A DNA stretch of 64,000 nucleotides, taken from the NCBI GenBank assembly GCA_025403435.1, contig CM046350.1, forward strand, positions 36,151,956 to 36,215,955, read 5' to 3'. Source of the stretch: Artocarpus heterophyllus. Its lineage: Eukaryota; Streptophyta; Magnoliopsida; Rosales; Moraceae. Both the position numbers and the translations under genes were made by a program. The notes under the pieces are model-generated. The model searched no databases and had not been told where the DNA came from. It saw nothing but the letters and a program-made list of their open reading frames with translations. Within the stretch, counting starts at the first letter, position 1. Each line of letters opens with the position of its first letter. This document shows, one piece after another, positions 21,060-33,510 of this stretch.

Positions 21060-21620
21060 GATCATGGTAAGTAAAATTCTAATGACAACATTAATTCAAA
21101 ACATAAGACTAAAGTTAGTGATTGTTCATTTTCTAAGGCCAAGTCTTTTGTCTCTTCTACAATTAAGGAGTCTTTTTCAAACATCTCTAAGACTTGCACT
21201 CCTGAACTAGGTTCCTCAAAATAAGTGGGTTCTAATTTTCTCTATATTCCTGCATACCATTCATGAATTCAAATTTTTTTTTTAGGATTTTTACACTTTC
21301 CTATTTGAAGAATCTGATGAATTTTGCCGTTCAACAGTTGGTTCCAAAATTTCGAGTTGAGTGTTTAACCAAGGTCCCAAAAAAGTTGAATTATTTTCTA
21401 AACTTAGGTCAGTTTTAGAATCATTTAATCTTCAATAATCATATGCAACCATATCTTTCAACATATAATAGGCTTCGTCTACTAGTAATTGGTAAAAAGT
21501 AGTGGTTCCATCTTCTCTTCTACCAAATTTTTAGTTTCAAGACTTAAACCATCTAGAAAGATTCCCAACAAGTAATCCCATGAAAAACTATGGTAAGGGA
21601 ATCTATCTTAGTAAATTCTT
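21060..21620 (-). pseudogene. gag-like remnant of Gypsy-F
   Basis: The minus strand reads YLLGIFLDGLSLETKNLVE and then a DGTTTFYQLLVDEAYYMLKD segment. This is the pattern of an Athila/Tat gag, where a 'FxxGL...R..ID' stretch precedes an acidic helix ending in a 'LIE-M-A-NY' motif. A further open frame, KLEPTYFEEPSSGVQVLEMF, runs to about 21060. Several stops interrupt it. Assignment is by pattern only. Confidence 0.5.
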
Positions 21621-21722
21621 ATATCTTAGTAATCCCATGAACTTCCTGCAACATTTTCAATTTTTATTATATTTTAAGACATACAAAACCAATCAAACAA
21701 AAAGATAAACAAGAAAAATTTA

Positions 21723-21844
21723 TAGGGTGTTTGACAGGGTGGTTAGAACTATTGGTTAGAACTGTTTTTTACTATAGCATGTGAGAGCTTTATACTGTTT
21801 ATAACTGAAAATGTGGTCCAGACCACCTTTTGCCAAACACCCTT
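21723..21844. mobile_element. MITE of about 122 bp
   Basis: It has terminal inverted repeats of about 20 bp built on AGGGTGTTTG at the left and CAAACACCCTT at the right. TTA lies on both sides (21720-21722 and 21845-21847). That fits a PIF/Harbinger-like miniature element, though a hAT origin is not excluded. The interior has no coding capacity. A second, partial copy in inverse orientation lies at 33551-33620. Confidence 0.7.
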
Positions 21845-22243
21845 TTAGTCTACGTGAATAGTAACCCGATACAAACATGTAAACAACATGAACATTAATT
21901 GTTTTGGCTTTCTACTTTTTTTTTTTATTTGGCTTTTTTTGCTATTTTTGGCACCTGTAAAACAAAGAAATTAACAACAAAACTATTAACAAAAATATTA
22001 ACAGGATCGGGAGGTACAACTTTCCCTTTAAGATAAAAGGAAAATAAAAGGTGCTAAAGAAAAAGTTAGAAGTTAAAAGTTAGATTAGATAGTTAGAAAG
22101 TTAGAAGTACTGTTAGAAAGTTAGAAAGAAAAATAAAGTACAGAAAAATAAAATTGCAGGCATAATAATAATAATAATAAGGCCAGCTATCTAGCCATAT
22201 ATATAATATAGTATACTAATATATTGTTCTTATGTCTGTCTGC

Positions 22244-22261
22244 TCCGTGGCAACAGTGACA
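22244..22261 (-). other. decayed primer binding site of Gypsy-F
   Basis: The minus strand reads TGTCACTGTTGCCACGGA a few bases after the LTR end. The expected Athila/Tat site, complementary to tRNA-Asp, is TGGCGCCGTTGCCGGGGA; the intact-looking version in this window is at 51887. The changes are mostly at CpG positions. Confidence 0.7.
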
Positions 22262-22267
22262 AAAATT

Positions 22268-24420
22268 TGTTCAGGCCTAAAAGTGTAAGTCCAATAGAAC
22301 ATCAAGTATAAGGTTGTCGAAATAATAAATCTCAGTGCATCTAAGGTCGATTCTACAAGAAAAAAAAGGTATTGCAAATGTCCAATATATCAGCTATATT
22401 ATTTTTATTTGTTAGTTAAAGAATTTGAGGATTGAAGTTTATTATTTACAATTTATTTACAATATTTACACATTTTTTGTTTTTATATTTTTAGATTTTT
22501 TTATGACTTTAGAACTTCAATAACAAGAAATGTGATTTAAATTGGAATGGTAAATGGAATTTCTATAAATGCAATTAAATAAAAGATGGAACTTTAATAA
22601 TAAGTGCAAATTAACTTGGAAGAAACAACAATTTTCACAATGTTGAGGATTAAAGGTTCTATTTTGGCAATTAACTTAAATGTGCTTCAGTTTTTTTAAG
22701 GTTATTTATTAAAATGGTTTAAATATGCAATATGTCATCTTTTGTCTACATTAAATCAAGAATTACCAAGCATTTAATATGCAAGTTCATGTCTATAATG
22801 CATCAAAAACTTATTTTTAAAAAATATGTATCATTTCAAAATTAACTAACTAAAATTACTTACAAAAGTAAAGCTAAGCATTTACCATGTCATTCTCTAT
22901 GTATGAATAATCAAAGTGTTTCTAAGTATTACTCGTGTCAGCCTATGTCTACAATAAATCAAAACTTAATTTTACAAGAGTTTTAACTAGCAAACATGAA
23001 AATGATAAGTTTTCTAAAAATGATTTTGACATTATACCAATTAAAAAAATTTTGAAAAACTAAAAATATTTACCTCAATTCTAGCATAATTTCCCCCTTT
23101 TTTCTTAACAAAAAGAAAATTTAGAAAGACATATTAAAGGTAAAAATTCTCATTATTTTACTAAGCATAACTATTTTACAACATAAACTTAAAACTATTT
23201 TACAAAAACAAAAACTAGAATCTAAGAAAACCAAAACTAAAACTTAGAAATATATTTTTATAAGAGAAAAGAAATTTATCACAAGGAAGAGTGAAGAATA
23301 CAAGCCATGAAGGGGTTTACTTATAGGAGAAGAAAATTGCTATTTACATTTTTTATTATTTTTATTATTTTATTTGGATATTTTTGATGCAAAATGACTA
23401 GGATATAATTTGAGTGATTTAGGATTTTTTGACTAAAAATTATAGCAGCCCATGTTTTTCTCTAATCATATTTGATCTGATTTTATTTGATTTCTTATGA
23501 TTTTTTTCTTTTTTTCTTCGTCTTTCTTTTACGGTTGAATCTACTTGAGAATTTGAGAATTATCCTTTGATCAAGTGGAGTGTTGAACACAAAAGGTGGT
23601 AGGCATGTGATGACGATTGGTGAATGCATGAGATTGGGGGGCTAGAAGGAGGCTTGCTCAACGTTGGATTCGCTGACTAGCAAGCTGATTTGACAATTAA
23701 AGAATCGCTCTCATGTGCAAACAGGCGCAGCGGACTTGTAGGGGCTCTAGACGCGTGGACAACTGAGATGACTTTGGTTGTTTGATCTGTTAGCTCTAAC
23801 AGCACCACATGGCACTCTTTTTGAATTTTATTTTCTTTTTAGTTTCTTTGGCATTTGAGGTCCATTTTTGCTCATTTTCATGCTGTTTTTCTCCGTTTTT
23901 CTTGTAGATTTTAAATCTAAAATAAAATAAGCAAATTAAAATTAATTATTTTACAAACAATTTTTAAAATAATTAAAGATATTAATTTTACAATAAAGCA
24001 TACAAAACACACTAAAAATAAATAAAAAATTCTAAAATTAACAAAGCTTAACAGATATATTATTCAAGTCTCGAGAATATTTTTAGAAATTACTAGAAAA
24101 ATTAATTAAAATATATTTAAAAACTCAAAACATATTTACAAATATTTCAAAACTTAAATTAAATCACACAATATTATTTTTAGGTTTTGATTAATTACAA
24201 ACTAATTAATTACTAAACACATAAAAATGATTCTAAAAGTTACTAAAAATATTATTAAACATATAACACACTAAAAACATATTTTTTAACATATTTTTGC
24301 ATAGACATACTAAAATACTAATTATTTCACAAATGTTATAATTAAGGGATTTAATGAGTAACGTTAACACAAAATGATGCTATTTAACCTTAAGAAAAGT
24401 GCATTTTCACAGACTCATCA
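22268..24420 (-). repeat. Gypsy-F LTR (about 2.15 kb)
   Basis: On the minus strand it starts TGATGAGTCTG and ends GGCCTGAACA. The start is confirmed by the same TGATGAG start at 28969. The AT-rich U3 (about 23900-24400) shares extended similarity with 28969-29440 in inverse orientation. TATAAGTAAACC near 23320-23330 (minus) is a possible TATA box. Confidence 0.78.
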
Positions 24421-25247
24421 ACCAGCCTCCCAATCCAAATGAAGTATCATACTAAAGTTATGTTACAGCCTTGATGTTTTATGGTCAAGCGCATTTAGTA
24501 CATACACTTGGGCCCATAGTTCAAGAAAATTAGGAATGACAATAAAAAGTTCATAACTGAGAATAAATGGAATCATGTATCATGACTTTGTTTATATTCC
24601 TTTACATGATATATTTATGAGATATGTTTATGAAAAATAATTTAAGAAATGTTTTACGAGAAATGTTTATGAAAAACATTTTATGAAAATTGTTTACAAG
24701 AAAAGGTTCATGAAGAAAGTTTAATGAGAAAAATTTAAAAGCAATGTTATAGGATGGATGTTTCAGTGTTTTGTGAGATTATGTTTAGACGTACTAAACA
24801 AAATCTCATTATAAGTTCTTTCATGCTGTAGGTAGCCCTACACAAGACCTGTATGACTAGTTAAAGAACTCAGTGTCACGGTGAGATAGAGGCGAAGGTT
24901 GGCTATGGATACTACTACAGTAAGTTTTTGCTATTTAAACAAAAAGTTTTCCATTATTTAAAATAGCTTTTAAACATTTTAAAGAAAGTAAATGTTTAAA
25001 GAAATGTTTTTATGAGGAAAGTTTTACGAAAAATATTTTTTTAAGTTATTTTTTACAAAATGTTTTGAATAATTATAAAGTTAAGTTTTAAGCTATGTTT
25101 CATTTTACATTGCAGTAGATGTTGCAACAGTTTTAAGTCGGTTAAAAAAAAAACTTTCTCAGTGTTTTTCTTACTAGAATGTAAGAATAAGTTTAAGAAA
25201 GCTAAGTGATGGCCCAAAAAGGCTGGTCATTATACATATCTCGTTTC
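24421..25247 (+). mobile_element. plus-strand gypsy (del/Tekay-like) LTR fragment
   Basis: CATGCTGTAGGTAG (about 24821), a GGCTATGGATACTACTACAG stretch and repeated TTTATGAAAAA-type words match the reverse complement of 63190-63840. Near 25206 a degenerate form of the terminal hairpin seen at 62844 occurs. Copia-B enters at 25248. The left limit is uncertain. Confidence 0.6.
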
Positions 25248-27207
25248 TGTCAGACAAGTATGCCCTAAGGGGTAAAAATGTAATATATTTTTGGAGACAT
25301 TTTTATCAATAAAGAGTTTATTTATTATATATATGCCAAATTGTTGTCCTCTTTATGTTCATATTTGTTGGATGTATGATAAGCAAACAAAAGTCTGAGA
25401 CTTCCATCTAAGCCTTTAGAATTAGGCATATGATGGACAGATGATGCGGAAGACATGATTCTAAAGGTGACCGTTTAAATTATAAGATTCGCAATCAAGG
25501 AAATAAAGTTGGGTGCTTTATTCATGTAAAGATTGTTATAATGTTTATATCCTTAATGGGAGATGGTTTGTCTTGGCGATCAGTGGTGGACTCTGCGAAT
25601 GGAAACATTGGAGCATTATCACAGGTTTGGATTAGGACATAAATTGTAATTGATTTAGATTAATAATTCTATCTCGACAAATCAATCCACTTTAGACAAT
25701 CATATGTGTTGTATCTTAATCCTGAGATGAATAATGGGCCTATTGTCTTGACTTATGTCTTTTGATGTACCAAAAGATGACATCCATAATTTATATTGGT
25801 ACGCATACGGGTACGTTAGAGACATGACTCTTGATAGCCTAGACTTGTTATTCATAGATATAGAATCCATAGCTCCTATTTAGGAGTCGATGATATCCTC
25901 TTATATGCGTTATCCTGTAATTGAAAAACTAGAGCACTCAACCATTTGGATACATAGGTGTAACCGAATGGTATATTGTCTTTGGATGGTAAGTTTTCCA
26001 ATGGTGTGATAATGAAATGTAAGAGAAAACTAATTAGGAAGGTAAGACAGAATTTATCCTTAAGCACTTTCAAAAAAATTTATCCTTAAGCCGATTATGG
26101 ATAATCCTATAGGGATACGATATATTATGATATGTTATGGAAACTTAGATATTTGAGCTTTGTAATTTTATATAGGTTGAGAGTGCAGCTCTAAGCTTTT
26201 AGTGGAGTAGCATTGGAGTTGATAATTATAAAATGTATATCTAGGATATTGAGTTTCATAATTATCGGGAGCTTGAACTATATAGGTCCATCAGGTCCCC
26301 TTAGTTCGCTCATAATAAATTCTGTAACGATATGGCATGCTTTTCTAATAAATTGGTGACTTATGTTAAGTTATCAAATTGGCTGAAATTTGATAAGATT
26401 AGATAATTCATATCTGTTTATCGGTTAAATTAATTTTGTGTAAATTAATTGAGGATAAACTTGTTGAATTATCCGAAATATTTATTTTCTTAGAGATTAT
26501 CTATATATGGTTGTTTTAATCAAATAACTTCTCTATTGGGTTATTTGACTTAAAAGTGAGGCTTCATCCAAAAAATCTCAGGTGGGAAATAAAAGATTTG
26601 TAGGGATCATTTATCGTAAGTGCGGTAGGCCAATCTTCAGGTTCGGCCTGCTGATGGATTAAGTTCAACAGGCAGATCTGTCAGTTCAGCCTACCGACTA
26701 GACGATAATCAGATCATGTGTTTTTACGTAATTTTTTTCAGATATTGATCTAGATTTGAATTTTTGAGGCCTTATCTTATATGGACTAATCTTTGGGTCC
26801 AACCTCTATAAATAAGGAGTGAGAGTTCACAGTTATTAAGATTAGTTGAGAGATCAAGAGTGAGCACTTTATTCTATGAGTCTCTGAAACTCCCTTGAAG
26901 AGCTATTGTTCACAAATCATGAACAGTAGTTCTAGGCATTTGTCAATTAGTTGGAACGAGAGTCACCAGAGAAGAGCTGTATGAGGTTTGCCCACACATA
27001 CTTTGACTATGGATAGAGAATAGTAAAAAAGACCAGTTCGTTAAGACTATTCTAGAACGCCCTTCTCTTCACAGATTGCAAGAACTCTTCGGCATACAAG
27101 GTTAGTAAGATCTGGTTAATTTATGCTTATAGCATGTCAAACTTGTGTTTGGGAAAATACTTTGGTATAAAAATTGTAAATTTTTACTGCATACTATTTT
27201 TTCAACA
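25248..27207 (+). repeat. Copia-B 5' LTR
   Basis: It starts TGTCAGACAAG and ends TTCAACA. A cluster of decayed GGCAGGCCGA-type words lies at about 26620-26705, followed by a TATAAATAAG box near 26808. It matches 31599-33510 along its full length with scattered substitutions. Confidence 0.94.
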
Positions 27208-28827
27208 ATTGGTATCAAAGCCATGGTTTTTATATAAATTTACGAGTTTGTGATCATGCTATATGAATAAATTATGTGATGTTGATCTTTTCTATGCATG
27301 AATTTAATTTTTTAGAGAGTTGGCACTCTAGAATTTCTATATATATTTGCGTTGTCATGGAATTATATAGTGAATGTTTATTAATTAATTATGGTTGATT
27401 AAATTATTATTTAATTATTAATTAATTAATTAATTTGTGCCGATTATGGTTTCTTAGAGGTTAGAATGTGTATCTAGTTTTTTCATGTAATTAGATGGTG
27501 GTTTATCATCACCATTTAAGAATTATTATTTAATTTTAAATTTGTAAGAGTTTTGTAATTAAATAATCATTCAAAGACAAGATGGATCTAGAAGATGGAT
27601 GATAGCAGTTCCATTGGTATTTCCTGAGTATCTAATTTTATATTTTTTAATTGTTGAAAATAAGTTTAAAAAATTATGTAAAAAACTATTTTCTTGAAAA
27701 TGTGAGACCTACTCATTCGACAAGCTGATGGTCGTAGATCAGTAGGCCAAATCTCTAGTTCGACAAGTCATCTATGGAGCAGGATTCTGCCAGCTCTAGC
27801 GGCAGGCCCAACTACCAAGTTCAACAGGCTAATCATACAGATTGGCATGCCCACATAGAACTATGGATTTTCAAAAAAGGTGCTTTTTTGGTGCAGTTTT
27901 GATTTTATTTTTGAGACAATTCTATAAAACATTAAATTTGGATATGATCGAAAATATGAAGTTTTTGATCTATGAGGGATTGAAGACTTGAAGATGGATA
28001 ATACGTGAAGAAGGATACAATTTGAAGATTCAAGGATGAAGAATCGATAATATGTTTTGATTGATCTCTTATAATCTTTAATTTCTTTTCTCTAGGGTGG
28101 AACCATAATATTATGACTATTTAATATTTTGCTTGTAGCTTTGCATAATGCTTTGCTTGTCTACAATATAATATGATTTGCTATGTATGTTGATAACATG
28201 TTACATAGAATAGGGAGTACCATTCATTAAAAATTATTCATGCATGTTTTTTTAAATATAACTTTGATTTCAAAAGATTGAGTAGGAGAAGGTTTTCAAA
28301 GAGAGGAGCTACGGCCTCTATCGTTGGTCCATAGGTAGCACATGGTGGTTCCAACCCTTAGGAAAGGACTTCATCATGTACCGGGTTGGATCTCCGAGAG
28401 GATAAGAAATTTTAGCATGATTTATCGTTGCACACCCCTAGGTGGTGACTATAAATCATGGATAAAATATTCAAACAATGGTTATACACTCATGTTAATT
28501 TTATTATTAACCTCCTCTAGGAGCTTTGTTAATAAAATTAACGGCCAAAGAAATGATTATTAATATACGTTGGATCATACGGGTCTTGGATGACATATAT
28601 TAATCAGGAAGGGATCTGTGTTTCTAAATGAATTTGGCAAGTCTCCCCCAGGCGGTTTGTTGAATTCTGAGTTAGCAATTATCGTTGCAAGGTTATGATA
28701 TTTTTAAGGTTTTAACACATAAACACAATTGCTTGTTTACTTTACTATGTTTTCTTACTAAATTATTATAGTATGTTTGCTTATGTTTGGTAGATGATTC
28801 TTTATTGTAGATTAAAAACGTCTAAAA
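27208..28827 (+). other. Copia-B primer site and long leader
   Basis: TGGTATCAAAGCCATGG at 27210-27226 pairs with initiator tRNA-Met with one mismatch. A 1.6-kb non-coding leader follows, matching 45765-47424 of Copia-E. Near 27720-27840 it carries worn copies of the GC-rich word that is better preserved at 46275-46460. The short open frame near 28342 is not conserved in Copia-E. Confidence 0.85.
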
Positions 28828-28968
28828 ATGCTTTATCATCGAAACTTGACAAAAACTAATTAACTGGAGAAATTTTTAATGATTGGAAATAGACCCTGAA
28901 TATCATCCTGTCCTTTAAGAAACTAAAAGTTGTGCTGATAATACCGTGTCCTCCTAAGCCTACGGGAG
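28828..28968 (+). pseudogene. Copia-B gag N-terminal remnant
   Basis: It aligns with Copia-E gag from its ATG at 47425; here the start codon reads ACG. About 48 codons remain, including a MSFEKLKYVL-like stretch degraded by indels, and they stop at CTACGGGAG (28968). There the inserted LTR begins. Confidence 0.85.
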
Positions 28969-30755
28969 TGATGAGATTGTAAAGTATACATTTTACAAGG
29001 CTTAAATTATTTATTTATGCTTTTATTTCTCATTAAATCCTCTAATTAATAGCATTTTTGTGTCAATAAGTATTTTTATGTCTTAGTGTGTAAATGTGTT
29101 TAAAAATGTGTTTTAGTGTTTAATAATATTTTTGGTAATTTTTAGAATTATCTCTATGTGTTTAGTGTTTAGTTGGTAAATAGTTAAAACCATAAAATTT
29201 ATGTTGTGTGATTTTATTTTGAGTCTTAAAGTATTTGTAAATAAGTTTTGAGTCTATAAATATGTTTTATAATATTTTTAGTAGTAATTTCTAAAAATAT
29301 TTCCAAATCTTAAATGAATGAGACTAGAAATTTTAGAAGTTTGTAATTATTTTTATGTGTTTTAATATAAAAAAATATTTTTAATAATTATTGTAATTAA
29401 TTTTAGTTTGTTTATTTTATTTTAGATTTGAAACCTAGAGGAAAAACAGAGCAAAATGGCCCCAAAATGAACAAAATTAGACATCAAATGCATAAAAACC
29501 CAACAAAAATTTGAATTTATCTGGAATGAGCCACGTGGCACCATTTCATCCGCTGGATTGTTGCCAAATCAATCCAGACCATCCAACCGAGGAACGCATG
29601 TGAATGCGTCATTAGCTGCGTCAGCAACGTCTCAACAATGGAGTCCACGTGTCCTCATCTGATTGGCCGAAAAACTTCACGCTCGTCAGAGGAAATCTCC
29701 AGTAGTGTTGGATCATGTGTGGGCAGCCTTACATGTGCTCGTCTTTGCAGTCGTTGGATGCATATGCCAGGACTGATCGAACGGCCCTTGATCTCAATCC
29801 CACTAGTCCCACTTGACCACATTTTCTTCGCTTTTTCGTCCGTTGGATCAGATAATGAATGACCAGATTGTGCCTGTTTGATACCGCTAGCCACCGCGCA
29901 GTAGTTGATCCCAAACGAAAATTTGCATTCTCTAACTGCGAGATTCGCGTAGAAAAATAGATGAGAATCATCATTTTGGTTGCAAATTTCTTAATGGAGC
30001 TACAGTGAAAAAATTTAAAAATGAAGATTCTCTCCAAATTTTCAACATTGCTATAGTTAAAAAAAATAAAAAAAAAATTTTAATAGTGTTTTTTAGGCCT
30101 ATAAATACCTAGGGAGTGTTCCCCAGTTCTTCACCCCTCAAAGGCCTTTGAGCCATTTTCTCATTTCCCTCTTCTTTTCTTTGTTTTTCTCTACTGCTGA
30201 GTTAGACTTAGTAGTATCTCTTTAGGTAAAAATAATTAAATAATGCTTAAATTAGTGTAAGGAGTCGGTGAGGCAGAGGGATGATCTTGTTTGCATAGTA
30301 TTTAGGTATGGATTTTGACTCTATATCTGCTTTGTAATGCTTATATTTTTGTGAAATAAATTATATTTCTATGTTTTTAATAATTATTGTTAATATTGTT
30401 ATGCTGCCCAATTCTTGCATAAATTTAGTCATGCTTTTTAATGTAATTTAATTGTGTTGCATAATTAATATTAATAATATTGAAGTCATGCTCCTTTATT
30501 AAGTTGAGTTTCTACTGCATTATAGACATAGATTGGCACAATAAATGCCTAGTAATTCTTGACTTATTGTCGATGGAGGATAGCATAGTATGTTCTTAAA
30601 ACATTTGATTTGTTATTATCTTTTCTATCTTAAAATTATGTCAATTATAATTGTAGTGACAGCGGTTATAATTTTCATAATTAGTGCACCTAATCATTAG
30701 TAAGAGATGATTATTTTGCTATTTTTATAGGAAGACCCTTACTGCATTATGGCTT
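28969..30755 (+). repeat. partial Athila/Tat-type LTR inserted in Copia-B
   Basis: It starts TGATGAGATTG, the same LTR start as Gypsy-F in the opposite orientation. It runs through an AT-rich U3, a CGTGGCACC segment, TATAAATACC at about 30102, a CT-rich leader and a GCATTATAGACAT segment also found in Gypsy-F. It lacks the last few hundred bases and primer site present in Gypsy-F. Copia-B RT resumes at about 30756, so a deletion removed the rest together with Copia-B gag-pol. The right edge is approximate. Confidence 0.75.
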
Positions 30756-31584
30756 GCTATATTGTTGCTCTCAGTTGACTTATAAAGAGGTATTCAATGC
30801 AGGATTCTAAGAAAGGTGGGCAACCATCTAGGTCTAGAATTACTCTTTTTAAGAAAGACTCGCCAAAGTCTGATGAAGAAAGAGAGTATATGAAGAAGGT
30901 ACCTTATGCTTCGGCAATGGGTAGTCTCATGTATGCCATGCTTTTACATACGATTGGATATTAGTTATGTGGTCGGGATAGTAAGTTGATTTCAATCAGA
31001 TCCAAGACCGAACCACTAGTTTGCAGTCAAGTATATTTTCAGGTACTTAAGAAGGACTCGAGGGTATATGCTTGTATATTTGAGAGGATTTAACACCTCT
31101 AGGATATACTGACTCGGATTTCCAATCCTGTCTAGATTCGAAAAGATCAACTTCAGGTTTTATGTTTACTCTAGGCGGCGGTGCCATTGTTTGGAGAAGT
31201 GTGAAGCACAATTGCACTTCGGATTCAACGATGGAGGCCGAGTATATGGCAGCTAGTGATGCTTCGAAAGAAGTAGTGTGGCTCCACAAGTTCCCTAGGG
31301 ATCTTGAGGTAGTTCTTGGTATAAAGAAAGCGGTATCGCTGTATTGTGATAACAATGCAACGCTAGCTAATACCAAGGAACCAAGATTTCACAAGAAGAG
31401 TAAACATATTGATCGAAAGTATCACGTGATAAAGGACTTAATTGAGAATGAGTATGTTGCTGTATGCAAAATTGCATCCGTGGACAATTTAGCTAATCCA
31501 TTCATGAAGACACTAACTGCGAGAGCTTTCAAGAGGCATGTGGAAGCTATGGGGATGCGGGATTTGTCATATTTAGTCACTTAG
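30756..31584 (+). pseudogene. Copia-B end of reverse transcriptase and RNase H
   Basis: MQDSKKGGQPSRSRITL and YMKKVPYASAMGSLMYAM are the RT C-terminal region. After several shifts, the frame from 31162 gives FTLGGGAIVWRSVKHNC, EAEYMAASDASKEVVWL, LYCDNNATLANTKEPRFH, KSKHIDRKYHVIKD and a TAG at 31582. A purine-rich AAGTAGGAGA precedes the LTR. It is close in sequence to 62142-62842. Confidence 0.9.
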
Positions 31585-31598
31585 TGCAAGTAGGAGAT

Positions 31599-33510
31599 TA
31601 TTAGACATGTATGCCCAAAAGAGTAAAAATGTAATATGTTTTTGGAGAAATTTTTATTAATAAAGAGTTTATTTGTTATTCATATACTAAATTGTTGTCC
31701 TCTTTACGTTCATATTTGTTGGATGTATGATAAGCAAACAAAAGTCTGGGTCTATCGATATAAGAGAATCAGGCATACGATGGGCAGATTATGCAAAAGA
31801 CATGATTCTAAAGGTGACGGTCTAAATTATAAGATCCGCAATTGAGGAAATAAAGTTAGGTGCTTTATTTATACAAAGATTGTTATGTTGTCTATATCCC
31901 TAACAGGAGATAGTTTGTCTTGGCCATCAGAGGTGGACTCTGTAAATATAAACATTGGTGTGTTGTCATAGGTTTGGATTGGGACATATAGTGTAATTGA
32001 TTTGGATTAATAAATTGTCTCGGCAAATCAATATACTTTAGACAATCATATGTATTGTATCTTAATCTTGAGATTAATAGTGGGCCTGTTGTCTTGACTT
32101 ATATCTTTTGATGTATCAAAGGATGACATCCACAATTTATGTTGGTACACATATCGGTACATTGGAGAGATGACTCTTGATAGCATAAACTTGTTATTCA
32201 TAGATACAGAATCCATAGCTCTTCTTTAGGAGTTGATGATAACCTCTTATATGCGTTATCCTGTAATTAGAAAACTAGAGCGCTCAATCATTTGGATACA
32301 TAGTTGTAACCGAATGGTATACTGTCTTTGGATGGTAAGTTTTCCAATGGTGAGATAATGGAACATAAGAGAAAAATAATCCGGAATGTAAGACAAAATT
32401 TATCCTTAAGCCAATTATGGATAATCCTATGGGGATACGTACATTATGATATGTCATGAAGACTTAGCTATTTGGGCTTTGTAATTTTATATAGTTCGAG
32501 AGTGCAGCTCTAAGCTTTTAGTGGAGTAGCATTGGAGTTGATAATTATGAAATGTATATTTGGGATATTGGGTTTCATAATTATTGGGAGCTTTAACTAT
32601 ATAGGTCCATCATGTCCCCTTTGCTAGTCATAATAAATCTTGTAATGATACGGTGTACTTTTCCAATAAATTGGTGACTTATGTTAATTATCAGATTCGC
32701 TAAAATTCAATAGGATCAAATAATTCATGTTTGTTTATCAGTTGAATTAATTTTGTGTAAATTAATTCAACATAAACTTGTTGAATTATCTGGAATATTT
32801 ATTTTCCTAGAGATTTTCTAGATGTGGTTGTTTTAATCAAATAACTTCTCTATTAGTTATTTAACTTAAAAGTGAGGCTTTATCCAAAGAATCTTGGGTG
32901 GGAAATAAAAGATTCGCAGGGATCATTTATCGTAAGTTCGGCAAGCCGATCTTCAGGTTGGCTTATCGATAGAGTAAGTTCGCAAGCCGATCTATCAGTT
33001 AGGTCTGCTGCCAAACGATAACCAAATCTATGTTTTTATGCGATTTTTTTAGATATTGATCCAAATTTAAATTTTTGAGGATAAGGACTAACCCTTGGGT
33101 CCAACCTCTATAAATAGGGAGTAAGACTTCACAGTTCTTAAGATCAGTTGAGAGATCAAGAGTGAACACTCTATTTTATAAGTCTTAAAAATTCCCTTGA
33201 AGAGCTAATGGTCGCAAATCACAAATGGTAGTTCTAGGTATTTCTTAATTGGTTGGATGGAGAGTCACCAGGGAAGAGCTATACGAGGTGTGCCCACATA
33301 TACTCAAATCATGGATAGAGAATAGCAAAGAAGACAAGTTGGCTGTGGCTCTTTTAGAATGTCCTTCTCTTCACAGATTGCAAGAGCTCTTCGGCATATA
33401 AGGTTTAGTAAGATCTGGTTAATTTATGCATATAGCATGTCAAACTTGTGTTTTGGAAAATACTTTGGTATAAAAATTTTAAATTTCTGCTGCATACTAT
33501 TTTTCTAATA
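31599..33510 (+). repeat. Copia-B 3' LTR
   Basis: It starts TATTAGACATG (TG to TA change) and ends TTCTAATA, where the 5' copy has CAACA; both C-to-T changes fit deamination. GTTTC follows directly. Full-length similarity to 25248-27207. Confidence 0.93.

Larger units (their letters stand above)
21060..24420 (-). mobile_element. Gypsy-F: minus-strand Athila/Tat-type LTR element, left part unresolved
   Basis: Read on the minus strand it has an LTR (24420 to 22268), a decayed tRNA-Asp type primer site immediately after it, a leader carrying a MITE, and a gag-like remnant. No pol domain and no second LTR were recognised to the left, so it may be truncated or non-autonomous. Related LTR sequence occurs at 28969-30755 (plus strand) and at 43790-44114 (minus strand). 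Confidence 0.72.
25248..33510 (+). mobile_element. Copia-B: long-LTR Ty1/copia element with replaced interior
   Basis: The LTRs are 1960 and 1912 bp, and a perfect GTTTC target duplication flanks the element (25243-25247 and 33511-33515). The primer site is TGGTATCAAAGCCATGG. Only the first 50 or so gag codons and the end of RT plus RNase H survive. The roughly 2.9 kb between them (judged from Copia-E) is lost and replaced by 28969-30755, a partial Athila/Tat-type LTR. The element cannot be autonomous. Confidence 0.95.

Noticed and set aside
29638..30037. Overlapping open frames on both strands in the inserted Athila/Tat-type LTR
   Set aside because: They lie in the GC-richer part of the LTR upstream of its TATA box, and related LTRs do not keep them open.
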